The position numbers and the translations under genes are program-made. From positions 831,248,160 through 831,312,159 of the forward strand of contig NC_081411.1 of NCBI RefSeq assembly GCF_030272615.1: DNA of 64,000 nt. Direction: 5' to 3'. Below, in pieces: positions 22,303-32,468 of the stretch. Source of the stretch: Cryptomeria japonica (taxonomy: Eukaryota; Streptophyta; Pinopsida; Cupressales; Cupressaceae). The notes beneath the pieces are model-generated. The model saw nothing but the letters and a program-made list of their open reading frames with translations. It had not been told where the DNA came from and ran no database searches. Each line of letters starts with the position of its first letter. Within the stretch, counting starts at the first letter, position 1.

Positions 22303-22539
22303 CACCTTTATCCTCCACCCACTTGCATTTTCCTACAAATGCAAGTTGCACAATTATTTTAAATAAATAATTTATTTAAATCACCTTTATCCTCCACCCA
22401 CTTGCATTTTCCTACAAATGCAAGTTGCACAATTATTTTAAATAAATAATTTATTTAAATCACCTTTATCCTCCACCCACTTGTATTTTCCTACAAAAGC
22501 AAGTTGCACAACTATTTTAAATAAATTATTTATTTAAAA
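22303..22539 (+). repeat. 79-bp tandem repeat, three copies, in Tat-1 LTR
   Basis: Units start at 22303, 22382 and 22461 with cacctttatcctccaccc. Each contains an inverted pair (cacttgcatttt / aaatgcaagttg) and a palindromic aaataaataatttattt. The same array is in the 3' LTR from 35288 to about 35524. Confidence 0.92.
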
Positions 22540-23470
22540 TCCTATTTATCCTCACCCACTTGAAACCTTTAATGGTTTCCCTTAAAGTATTCAAACTTGA
22601 TGGCTTTAAAAAGTCTTCAAACTTGATGGCTTCCCTTAAAGTCTTCTTCAGACTTTAATGGTTTTCCTTAAAGTCTTCAAGCCTTTAATGGTTTCCCTCA
22701 AAGTCTTCAAGCATTTTAATGCTTTATCTTCTTTTTCTCATTTAAATAAATTAATATTTATTTAAATATTTATCCAAATGCAACTTACACCATTTAATTG
22801 AAATAAATGATTTTATTTTAATTGAAAATACCAAAATTTCTCCCACTTACATTTTCCTACAAAATCCACTTGTATGCCTAAACCCCTTCTAAATTCTTCT
22901 AAACCCTTCCTAATTAGCCTAATCCATCCCCTAAATATTGTCACATTCCTAAGCAAATTGGAGTCACTTCTCAAAGACTCCAAAGTCTTTGAAAAGCAAT
23001 TAATGCTTTGTGTGTTCAACAAATTAACCCTCAAAGTCTTGGATAACCTTTGAAAGCTTCCAACCTTCAACCACTTAATCCCCAAAGTCTCCAATAACCA
23101 TTAATGGTTAATTCAACCCTCCCACATGGTTAAAACATTTGTTTTGACTCAACCTCTACCCAACCCAAAGGTCTCATCAGGCCATTAATGCTTTGACCAT
23201 GATTATCTCTTAAACATTTGCACAAAGGTTTATCCTTGGATTAACTCTTAATCCAGTGGGTAATCTTAATTTAGACTTGACCCTTACCTTCTAGATAACC
23301 ATGAGGTCTTCTCAGGCCTTTAAATGCCTCCAACCTCTTCTCTCAACCCAATCCTATGTTGACACTTGTCACCATTTTATTGGTGCCAATTGTGCACATG
23401 GATCCCCAACTTTCAAACTTGGCCCTTGATTAAACCATTCAATCTTAACCCTTCATTTCCCCATTTCTTC

Positions 23471-23478
23471 TATAAATA
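23471..23478 (+). promoter_or_regulatory. Tat-1 LTR TATA box
   Basis: tataaata in the context ttcttctataaatagaaccc, about 400 bp before the LTR end, so transcription would start near 23500. The 3' LTR copy is at 36456-36463. The same box occurs inverted in the related - strand LTR at 60626-60633. Confidence 0.7.
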
Positions 23479-23878
23479 GAACCCTTCTCCTCAAGCAAAG
23501 AGAAGCATTTTAGAGTATTGTTGTTATACTGGCATTAGCATAGAGCTTTTTCATAGCATCACTATCTACTCTTGCATAGTATTTGCTTATCATATTCAAT
23601 CATCTTGAATCTCCATATGGCATCCATGGCTAGTGCTAAAAGCTGAGAGCTACACTCATTTGGGACTTGGAGAGGAGAGGAACAAGGGAGGAGCAACTAT
23701 GAGCATCTTGATTAGCTATTTCATTCTATGTTTATATGCTTTCTATTTCATGCTTAATATCTCTCTTGATATGCCTGTTTAGGATAATCTTTTGTTGCTA
23801 ACACTAACGTTTGTTTCTTGTGCTCTTGTGTGTGTTGCCATCAAACAGATTTTCTAATCCTTTTTGCAGAGCATCATT

Positions 23879-23898
23879 TGGTGAACCCGACGTGAATC
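23879..23898 (+). other. Tat-1 primer binding site (tRNA-Trp)
   Basis: TGGTGAACCCGACGTGAATC, two bases after the LTR. Its complement is the 3' end, including CCA, of plant tRNA-Trp as I remember it: a 20-base match. Confidence 0.85.
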
Positions 23899-26600
23899 CA
23901 AACACCAAAAAGATCAACTTTTTTTTTTTAAACCAATAACATGTTTGAATGTTGAAAATGTCACACAGGTTGTGCTTTTGACACTGTTTTGGTGCGTTTG
24001 ACATTATTTTGGCGCTATTCCCCCTGTTTCAGTGCTTTTCCCTTCTCTGTCTTTCCCTTTCTTTTAATACGTTTGTGTTAAATAGTGCCTCTGTTCAAAC
24101 GCAGACTAGCGCTATTGTAACAAAACGTTGTACAAATCACCTTGTAACCAAAAAAAAAATAAAAAAATTTAGGCTTGTAGAAGCCCACCAAATAGGCAGA
24201 TTTTACTAACTATTTTTCTCTTTTGTGCAGATTTAAATTAGATTAAAGAGTAGATTTATATTTTTTACTAACTTGTTTTTTGAAGTTGGTTTTAAAAATG
24301 AATTCACTTTTTATTTTAGTTTAAAATTAACTTCACATTTCAACTTTGGGCTTTTAAAAAAAAGAATCACACATTTGTTTGGGGCTCTTAAAAAGAATTT
24401 CATTGTTCCAAGGTAAAAAGAACCACAAACTTATACAAAAACAACTTTATTTTTTTTTGCAAGTTAGGAAACAAACTTCGTTTTGGTGCTTAAAATCAAC
24501 AAGGCAAATTTTATTTCTTGCATCAAGATAAAACTCACAATCCACACTTCCATTTTTGGTGCAAATAAAATTCACAATCAACTTGTCTCATTTTTAAAGC
24601 AATCTTACTTCATGCAAACGTGTTTTTCATTAAGTTGACCAGGATTTTCAAATTCTAGTTTACTCAAACAATTGCCTTTGAAAATTAAAAAGAACACCAT
24701 GATTGTTGGAGCAACATCTCCAAATAGTTAGATCACATTGCAATGATAGATTAAAAAGAACAGGTGTTTTTCGTGCTTGGCACACTTGTGCAAAGAGTTG
24801 GTCGAGTGGTCCTACTTCTAACACACACTATCCTCTCCCTTGGCTTTCGTGGTCCTAGGTGCAAGAGAAAAGTGTTAGTAACACTCACATTTTATCTTTT
24901 TAAGAGAGGCCTGCCAAGGGATCGATACTCTTGGGAACGACCTCGAGCGGTAAATCCTTCGAGCCGCTATAGAAATCAGGTGAGAGCGAAAGCTGTAGCC
25001 TTGGGTATAGCTGTTCCTACAGTGTAACTGGCCGAAAGGACAAATGGGCCCCACCACCAGTTACAAGGCTCTTAAGTGAGTCACTGCAGAATGAACTTAT
25101 GTCCAAAGCCATCGAACATGACTAAACACCTTTAAGTAGTAGCCCACCCGTTCTATTGATTGAGGATATTTGAGGTATAATTTAGTGCAAGAGCATAGAT
25201 GGTTTTGCTCCCAAGATACTCACCATACATATTTCCTTGAGTAGAAACATAGCTTTTTGAAAGGTCACTTGTGGCTTGATAAAAGTGGTGACTCCCCCAT
25301 CATAGGGATCATCTATTTGTTAGGCTCGTGCAAGACTTAGTATATCACATCCTTACCTGCCATGGCGGGATTCATAAGGTATGTAGTACCAAAGTCGAAG
25401 AAATATCAAGATGTGGGCTAAATTTATCACAACTGGCCATTTGACCTTAGGGATAAAAAGTGTTTGAAGTGTGTTCGTTTTACAGACCTAGTGCGAATTG
25501 AGCCGACTTCAGGCTTTGGAAATACACCTTAAAATAAATCTAAAAGAAGGGTCAAAAACAAGTCCAAGGATTGGGTTGATCTAGACCCATACTCATTTGT
25601 GCCTTTTGAGGCAACATTCTTGTGTTTGTGTGCTTGCTTTGTTTTCTTGTCAAAGAAAAATCAGAAAATCAATCCCAAAAACAAAGTATTCATCCAACAT
25701 CTGTCAACACAACCAAAAACATCAAAAACAAGGTACAAACAAACAAAGAATAAAAAATTTATGACCATTCTTCACATCTTGCGAAAGAAGAAGTGTCATC
25801 AGAATATCACCTTGAAAAGGAGACCACTAAGCTCAAAGGCTTTGATCAAAAGGAGGAAATTCTTCTATCTCAATAGACAAATCTTTGTCTCACATAGAGT
25901 CTTTCTACATCGCATGCGTCTCTATCTTCAAGGTAAAACAAACGAGTTTGATTCAGAATCACTGAACCGCAGAGCTTTTATGCAATATAGAGCTCTGAGT
26001 TATCACAAAAATCAAGGAGGAAAGATTAATCCCAACTTCTTCCCAAACATTTGTATCACCTACAACACAGCTCGAGAAGTGCCACCAACGCCTGAAAGGG
26101 AAGAGATAGAGTTTGTCCCATTTGTGACACAAAGTTTTTATTGAAAGATTGAAGTTGAAAACAAAAACATCCATCATCTCACTCATACATCATCACTTCA
26201 TCATCAATCCATCCCAAAACTCTCAAAACATTAAGAGGTTCTTGTCCCACGATTCCTTTTTAGATATTGCTTGAAATCAAACACATCACATCACTTTTAG
26301 ATTGTTTCTACATCTAGGATAAGCTCATCCTAAGAGACACATCTACGCAGGTTAAAACTAGTTCATGAGTGAATCCTCTCATTGCTAGGTAGTCAAAATC
26401 TGTAACACATCTCAGATTTCTCTACACCTTATCACATCAAATCTTATCAAAACAAACAAGCAATTCAAAGAAGGAATTTCGGTTGCATCTACCTTAAAGT
26501 GCTAGAGATCTACATACCACCAATCCACTAAAATCATCAATCCTTCATCAAACAACTCATCATCATCTTCAATCAACTTCAACACAAACTTGCAAACAAA
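23899..26600 (+). other. Tat-1 5' leader
   Basis: 2.7 kb between primer site and main start codon. Most is AT-rich with A/T homopolymers. A less AT-rich block at about 24780-25100 (ggatcgatactcttgggaacg, cgagccgctatagaaatcagg) stands out and could be a packaging or structural RNA signal. An ATG-led 127-codon frame (25761-26144) is the only sizeable upstream ORF. No gag-like protein is encoded here. Confidence 0.6.
25761..26144 (+). CDS. Possible upstream ORF in Tat-1 leader
   Basis: 127-codon frame from ATG 25761 (MTILHILRKKKCHQNI) to the stop at 26144, ending FVPFVTQSFY. The N-terminal half is strongly basic, the C-terminal quarter acidic (PTPEREEIEF). The frame is open upstream to 25599 without an ATG. 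I do not recognise a family, and codon-level support is absent. Some Tat elements carry an extra ORF before gag, so a real product is possible, but chance is equally plausible. Confidence 0.25.
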   Translation: MTILHILRKKKCHQNITLKRRPLSSKALIKRRKFFYLNRQIFVSHRVFLHRMRLYLQGKTNEFDSESLNRRAFMQYRALSYHKNQGGKINPNFFPNICITYNTAREVPPTPEREEIEFVPFVTQSFY

Positions 26601-29600
26601 ATGGCTCAAACTCGATCACGGTCAAGGCAACGAGAAATTGAAATTGAAGGGCATGACCCAAAAACAACCAATAATGATCATCAGATGTTCAAGAATCCAC
26701 TTCCATCACAAGATCAAAGGGGTCCTTCCACTTCCAGACGAGGTCCTGATACCACTGATTATACGCAGGCTGCGTATAATTACACTGTCAATCACCTGTA
26801 TGATGCCAGTGAACAAATTGCAACTATCACCTTCAAAAATCCCACCTCAAATTGCAATGTTGTTACACGTCGTGGCAAAGTTACCATCAAGGCAGCTCCA
26901 CAAGGCACCACCTCCATCCCAAAGCAGTACAATCTTGTGGAACAATTAGACAAAACGCCTGCGCTCATATCCATTTTAGAACTATTACGCCTATCGCCAT
27001 CTCATAAAACAATCTTGGATCAAGCACTCCAAGAGGCGTCAGTCCCTGCAAACCTGAACACAGACCAATTTCAAGCCATGGTTGGAAGTCTAAAGTCATC
27101 ACCTTGTCTCACTTTTTCCGAAAGTGATAACTCTTCCTTCCAACAACCTCATAACGCCTCACTCCACATTGAAGGCTTTGTCAACCAACACAGGATCAAG
27201 CGAGTCTTAATCGATAATGGAGCAGGCCTAAACATTTGTACACTACAGTTGGTCACAGCATTGGGATATGCACTAGAATCAGTGGATCCTCGCAAGAAGA
27301 TCACCATCAAGGCCTATGATGATGCAGAGCGTTCATCCAAAGGAGCTGTGGTACTACCAATCCGAGTGGGCCCTGTGGTAAAGCATATCATTTTTCAGGT
27401 TCTGGACCTTCCTCTGCCATATAATCTATTATTAGGGAGACCTTGGATACATGCCATGCAAGCCGTTCCATCTACCTACCATCAATGTATCAAGTTCCCA
27501 CATAACGGTGCAGAGATCACAATCCTGGGCGACGCAAATCCCTTTGCATTTTGCCATAATATCAGCCATCAACCAGAGATTACTGTTCCTAATAATAGGG
27601 AAGCCATTTCCTCCACATCATATGTAAATCCCGCCTCTCTTGCCAGTTCAAACACTCCTATACCCAAGCAAGAAAAGCTTAAGATGAAAGTTGCAGAGGA
27701 AGGTCCTGGAGAATACAACTTGAGTCAGCTCTTTTGTGTGGGACAAATGCCTACTTCTCCTAGAACACATGGTAAACCACAACAGTTACTCCAGCAACCA
27801 CTAAACATGCCTGCATGTGCCTTAACGCCTTTCATCCTTGGAAAGAGTCAAGAGGAAGAGACACAAGATAAGGACCTAGCGGAATGGATCTATAAAGATC
27901 CCATCACCACTGACAAACCGCGAGTTACACTTCCTACAGAACAGTATGGCAAAGGCCTCCTCATTATGCAAAGAATGGGATATGATGGTCAGAGTGCTTT
28001 GGGATACTGCAAACAAGGACGACATGAACCGCTGCTGCCAGAGTTCAAGCCCAAAGGTAATACAGGCCTAGGCTTTGAAAAAGAGATCCTTCCTAAACTC
28101 AGATTTAAAGGAAAACCTAGCAAACCATTTTGCCCACCTACTGTAAAGAGGACACCTTTCATAATCAAAGCACCATCAAGCAATATTGTCACTGCCCCAT
28201 CGAGGCTCACAAACCCACCGCAACCATCATCAATATCACTCATCCCACCAATCGAACTAGTAATCCCATCCACAGCAGTCATCACATCAATAAAACCATT
28301 CATAGCAGCAACTATATTGGAACCCGTAGTAGCATCTATGGCACCAGCCGTTCCAATAGAAACCACTAAATCAACACTGCCGATACTTCCAGTGACAAAT
28401 CCTTTAATCCCCATCACGGTTCCTGCAGCACCGATCACCACAAAGGTACATAAACCAATCACGCCTGCAGTATTCAACTCCAGCGACATCCCAGTATGGT
28501 ATAGCAATCGGATGCTCGAAAGTGATTCAGAGACTGACTCACATGAGTGGGAATTTGATTCTGTACAGCTTAACACTTCAGATGAGGAAGACACGTCACC
28601 ACCTCCGCCACGCAAAGACATTCCTGTTTACGGAGAAGCACAGATAAAGACCACTTGGGTACCTGAGCTGGAAACATCTTCCACAGACCCTACGTCTCAT
28701 CCTACGCCGGATTCTGACAGGGAGAGTACCATCAACGACCTTCACCACACTGTCTTAACCCTCACTGATACATCTCCCGCACTTAACTTAATCGATGAGG
28801 TAATGCCCATTATCCACCCTGAACTCATCGAATGGAATCAACCAAATCCCCCATGTCTTGACCTCTTCCAAAACGATGAGGCTATCATTGACTTTTTGGA
28901 ATTAAGGGATAATCTACCAAGCGGGGATCACAAAGCTGGATTCGCCATTGAACTTAATAGCGCAGCATACTTCGGGGCGGATGCCAAACCCTTCAGCTGC
29001 AAAAATATAACATTAAAACATGGATCTTCCAGTGAAAACCACACTGTGGCACTGTTTGATCCAACAAAAGTAAAAAGAAAGAGCGTATCCAACGGTGAAA
29101 ACCTCTCTGAGGCACTTGAGGATGAAGGGTTTGACATTCTCCCTGCTAGTACACAACAGGAACGATCGACGATTCTCATTGAGGAGACTAAAGAATACAA
29201 TGTGGGGACTCCTGAAAACCCTCATATCATACATCTGGCATCTCTTCTCACTCCAGAGGAACAGCCTCAATTTATAGAGTTCTTCCAACAGCGTCAGATC
29301 AACTTTGCATGGTCATATGCAGACATGCCTGGGCTTGATCCTGATTTAGTCATGCATCATCTCACAGTAGCAAAAGGAGCCAAACCTGTCAAGCAGAAGC
29401 TTCGTAAGATGCATCCTCAGATTGTCGTGCTAGTCAAAACAGAACTCAAGAAACTCCTGGATGTTGGTTTCATTAGACCAATTGATTATGCAGAATGGAT
29501 CTCCAACATTGTACCAGTTGGCAAACCAAAAGGGGGCATCCGCATTTGTACAGACTTCAGAGATCTGAATAAGGCATGTCCTAAGGATGACTTCCCTCTA

Positions 29601-32468
29601 CCAAATATCGACATCATAGTGGATTTGACAGCAGGACATGCCATGCTTTCACTCATGGATGGCTTTTCGGGATACAATCAAATAAAGATCGCACCGGAGG
29701 ACCAACATAAGACAGCCTTCACATGTCCATGGGGCACATACTGCTGGAATGTAATGCCTTTTGGTCTAAAGAATGCAGGAGCGACCTATCAAAGAGCAAT
29801 GACCACCATCTTCCATGACATGATGCATACTATAATGGAAGATTATGTGGATGATTTACTAGCAAAATCACTTACTAGAGAAGGACATCTTCACATCTTA
29901 GATAAAATCTTTGATAGACTGGAACAATACCATGTTCGACTCAACCCAAAGAAATGTGTCTTCGGAGTGACCTCCGGGAAGCTTCTAGGATACATTGTCT
30001 CAAGCAAAGGTATTGAGGTCGATCCAGCAAAGGTTAAAGCAATCATGGACATGCCACCTCCAAAGAATATCAGTCAACTAAGAACACTACAAGGACGGCT
30101 TCAATCTATCCACAGATTCATTGCACAATTGGCTGATAAGTGTCACCCATTCACACACCTGCTACACAAGAACATCCGCTTTCAGTGGGCTGACAGATGC
30201 CAGCAAGCATTTCAGGCGCTTAAATACTATCTCATGAATCCACCATTGCTGATGCCACCAGATCCAAGTAGACCATTATTGCTCTATATCTCAGCAACAA
30301 GTACAGCATTGGGTGTACTACTGGCACAACATAATGCAGAAGGAAAAGAGTGTGCTATTTACTACATCTCTCGCACACTTGTGGGCTATGAACTCAATTA
30401 CACACCTATTGAGCGAGCTTGCCTAGCAGTAATCCTGGCAGCCACTAAACTGAGGCACTATCTGTTAACACACAAGGTGCAACTCATTGCAAAGATTGAT
30501 CCACTCAAGTATTTACTTAACAAAGCAGCATTGACAGGTCGCTTAGCTAAATGGGTAATGATTCTAAGTGAATTCGACATCGAGTATGTGGACCGTAAAG
30601 CTATCAAAGGTCAGGTCATTGCAGATCAATTGGCCGATGCACCACTCATAGGCGATCATCCTCTCATTTCCAATTTTCCAGATGAAGAGATATTCATGCT
30701 CACAAAAGTACAACCATGGAAACTATATTTTGATGGTTCATACACTAGGCACGGCTCGGGGGCAGGCATTCTGTTTATCACACCTCAAGGTGATAGCATC
30801 CCGAAGTCTTACAGGCTCACATTTCCATGCACAAACAACATAGCAGAGTATGAGGCCTTGATCACAGGACTCAGATTAGCCATACAATGGAAATTAAAAG
30901 AACTGCAAGTATATGGCGATTCCCAACTAGTCATTCGACAAGCAACAGATGAGTATCAGACCAAAGATGATAAACTCATGCCATATAAGCAAATGGTGGA
31001 CAATCTAAAGACATCATTTACTACTATCACTTTTGAGCAGATACCAAGAGATCAGAATCGAGCCGCTGACGCTATGGCTACCATCGCATCTCTACTAGAT
31101 CTTCCACAGAATTCAACTCGCTACGAGTTCTTGGTAGAACAACTTTGGATTCCCGCTTATGATATCCCCGAATCTGAAATGATATGTTGCCTTGTTGGTT
31201 CTGAATCCCCATGGTACGGTGAGTTCTACACCTATCTCCACGATCACACCCTTCCTCCCAACCAATCAAATAACCAACGTAAAACCTTCATTCGCCAAAC
31301 TGCTCGATATACCATTATTGCCGAAACCCTATACCGACGCAGTCTTGATGGTACTCTCCTTCGATGTCTAGAACAAGGTGAGATAACAAAGGCTTTGGAA
31401 GAGGTACATGAAGGAATTTGCGGGACTCATTCAAGTGGTCCATCACTAGCCAAGAAGATCATGCGAGCTGGATACTATTGGCCATCTATGGAAAAGGATT
31501 CCTACTACTTTGTCAGGAAATGCAAGAAATGTCAAGTTCACGGCGACCTGATACATGCACCGGCCCAGGAACTGCAACCAATCACAACACCATGGCCTTT
31601 TTGTCAATGGGGTCTTGATCTTGTGGGTAAAATCCATCCATCTTCATCCAATGGCCATAAATTCATTATTACCGCCACCGAATATTTCACCAAGTGGATC
31701 GAAGCTGTTCCACTTACCCAAGTCACCGGCAAGCAGATCGCCTCATTCATCCTCAATTACATCATCTGTCGGTATGGTGTGCCCATGTCCATTGTCACAG
31801 ATAACGGTCTTCCTTTCAAAAATCAGGATGTCCGTGAGCTTTGTGAGAAATTTCATATCCAACACCGCTTTTCCACTCCCTATTACCCACAAGGCAATGG
31901 TCAGGCCGAAGCATCCAATAAAAACATATTGAGGATCCTAAAGAAGACAGTCAATGATGTCGACCGTGATTGGCATGTTCAATTGAATCCAGCGCTATGG
32001 GCATATCGAACTAGCATTCGGACCCCTACAGGTGCAACTCCTTATTCATTGGTCTATGGTGCTGAAGCTATCTTACCTATTGAGGTCGAGATACCATCCT
32101 TACGAGTTTCATTGCACAATCTCATCGATGATGAAGCCTACAGAGTATCACGTCTTCAGGACTTAGAGTTACTTGATGAGAAGCGACAAGCTGCATACAA
32201 TCACCTCAAAGCCTATCAGCAGCGCATGAGTAGAAGCTACAATCACCGAGTTAGATCTCGTACATTTGAGGTAGGTGATCTTGTTCTTCGAGAAAATCCT
32301 CGCAACCAACCAAACAGAGAACATCAAGGCAAGTTTGAATCAAACTGGTTGGGCCCATATGTTGTCACTGCTGTATTCGGGTCCGGGGCATATCAGTTGG
32401 CTACATCAGAAGGAGAACCGCTCGCAGATCCAATCAACAGCATGCACCTCAAACGGTTTTACACATAA
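26601..32468 (+). CDS. Tat-1 polyprotein: PR, G-patch, RT, RNase H, aRNase H, IN
   Basis: Intact 1955-codon frame from ATG 26601 (MAQTRSRSRQREIEIEGH) to TAA. About 120 N-terminal residues are unlike any Gag capsid. YNLVEQLDKTPALISILEL precedes a retropepsin with IDNGAGLN (D205) and YNLLLGRPWIH. A G-patch-like segment (GKGLLIMQRMGYDGQSALGY) lies near residue 450. Reverse transcriptase runs from about 930, with MPFGLKNAGATYQRAM and YVDD at Y1082. RNase H (gypsy type) starts near 1225. A second, archaeal-like RNase H has LYFDGSYTRHGSGAG with D1378. Integrase has its zinc-binding His at about 1603 and catalytic D1673, D1734 and E1770 (exact DD35E). It ends HLKRFYT. PR-RT-RH-IN order defines Ty3/gypsy, and the dual RNase H defines Tat. 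It would make and insert the element's DNA, presumably in cytoplasmic particles and then the nucleus. Whether it is expressed is unknown. Confidence 0.95.
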   Translation: MAQTRSRSRQREIEIEGHDPKTTNNDHQMFKNPLPSQDQRGPSTSRRGPDTTDYTQAAYNYTVNHLYDASEQIATITFKNPTSNCNVVTRRGKVTIKAAPQGTTSIPKQYNLVEQLDKTPALISILELLRLSPSHKTILDQALQEASVPANLNTDQFQAMVGSLKSSPCLTFSESDNSSFQQPHNASLHIEGFVNQHRIKRVLIDNGAGLNICTLQLVTALGYALESVDPRKKITIKAYDDAERSSKGAVVLPIRVGPVVKHIIFQVLDLPLPYNLLLGRPWIHAMQAVPSTYHQCIKFPHNGAEITILGDANPFAFCHNISHQPEITVPNNREAISSTSYVNPASLASSNTPIPKQEKLKMKVAEEGPGEYNLSQLFCVGQMPTSPRTHGKPQQLLQQPLNMPACALTPFILGKSQEEETQDKDLAEWIYKDPITTDKPRVTLPTEQYGKGLLIMQRMGYDGQSALGYCKQGRHEPLLPEFKPKGNTGLGFEKEILPKLRFKGKPSKPFCPPTVKRTPFIIKAPSSNIVTAPSRLTNPPQPSSISLIPPIELVIPSTAVITSIKPFIAATILEPVVASMAPAVPIETTKSTLPILPVTNPLIPITVPAAPITTKVHKPITPAVFNSSDIPVWYSNRMLESDSETDSHEWEFDSVQLNTSDEEDTSPPPPRKDIPVYGEAQIKTTWVPELETSSTDPTSHPTPDSDRESTINDLHHTVLTLTDTSPALNLIDEVMPIIHPELIEWNQPNPPCLDLFQNDEAIIDFLELRDNLPSGDHKAGFAIELNSAAYFGADAKPFSCKNITLKHGSSSENHTVALFDPTKVKRKSVSNGENLSEALEDEGFDILPASTQQERSTILIEETKEYNVGTPENPHIIHLASLLTPEEQPQFIEFFQQRQINFAWSYADMPGLDPDLVMHHLTVAKGAKPVKQKLRKMHPQIVVLVKTELKKLLDVGFIRPIDYAEWISNIVPVGKPKGGIRICTDFRDLNKACPKDDFPLPNIDIIVDLTAGHAMLSLMDGFSGYNQIKIAPEDQHKTAFTCPWGTYCWNVMPFGLKNAGATYQRAMTTIFHDMMHTIMEDYVDDLLAKSLTREGHLHILDKIFDRLEQYHVRLNPKKCVFGVTSGKLLGYIVSSKGIEVDPAKVKAIMDMPPPKNISQLRTLQGRLQSIHRFIAQLADKCHPFTHLLHKNIRFQWADRCQQAFQALKYYLMNPPLLMPPDPSRPLLLYISATSTALGVLLAQHNAEGKECAIYYISRTLVGYELNYTPIERACLAVILAATKLRHYLLTHKVQLIAKIDPLKYLLNKAALTGRLAKWVMILSEFDIEYVDRKAIKGQVIADQLADAPLIGDHPLISNFPDEEIFMLTKVQPWKLYFDGSYTRHGSGAGILFITPQGDSIPKSYRLTFPCTNNIAEYEALITGLRLAIQWKLKELQVYGDSQLVIRQATDEYQTKDDKLMPYKQMVDNLKTSFTTITFEQIPRDQNRAADAMATIASLLDLPQNSTRYEFLVEQLWIPAYDIPESEMICCLVGSESPWYGEFYTYLHDHTLPPNQSNNQRKTFIRQTARYTIIAETLYRRSLDGTLLRCLEQGEITKALEEVHEGICGTHSSGPSLAKKIMRAGYYWPSMEKDSYYFVRKCKKCQVHGDLIHAPAQELQPITTPWPFCQWGLDLVGKIHPSSSNGHKFIITATEYFTKWIEAVPLTQVTGKQIASFILNYIICRYGVPMSIVTDNGLPFKNQDVRELCEKFHIQHRFSTPYYPQGNGQAEASNKNILRILKKTVNDVDRDWHVQLNPALWAYRTSIRTPTGATPYSLVYGAEAILPIEVEIPSLRVSLHNLIDDEAYRVSRLQDLELLDEKRQAAYNHLKAYQQRMSRSYNHRVRSRTFEVGDLVLRENPRNQPNREHQGKFESNWLGPYVVTAVFGSGAYQLATSEGEPLADPINSMHLKRFYT

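Larger units (their letters stand above)
21996..23876 (+). repeat. Tat-1 5' LTR
   Basis: 1881 bp, TGTAGTCACATAAATC to GCAGAGCATCA. The first 600 bp are dominated by AT-rich palindromic taaataaattaatatttattta-like blocks. A TATA box (tataaata, 23471-23478) is followed by a CT-rich start. The partner is 34979-36861. Confidence 0.95.

Noticed and set aside
24764-25027. 87-codon frame in the Tat-1 leader
   Set aside because: Lacks conserved motifs and sits in the balanced-composition block, where a chance open frame is expected. A structural RNA role seems at least as likely.
25599-25760. Extension of the upstream ORF to 25599
   Set aside because: The frame opens at GTG; the first ATG is at 25761, so the longer form is not supported in a plant.
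27989-28621. 210-codon frame opposite the Tat-1 polyprotein
   Set aside because: Antisense shadow of the Pro/Thr-rich linker of the coding frame. Low-complexity Gly/Val/Ser product with no independent support.
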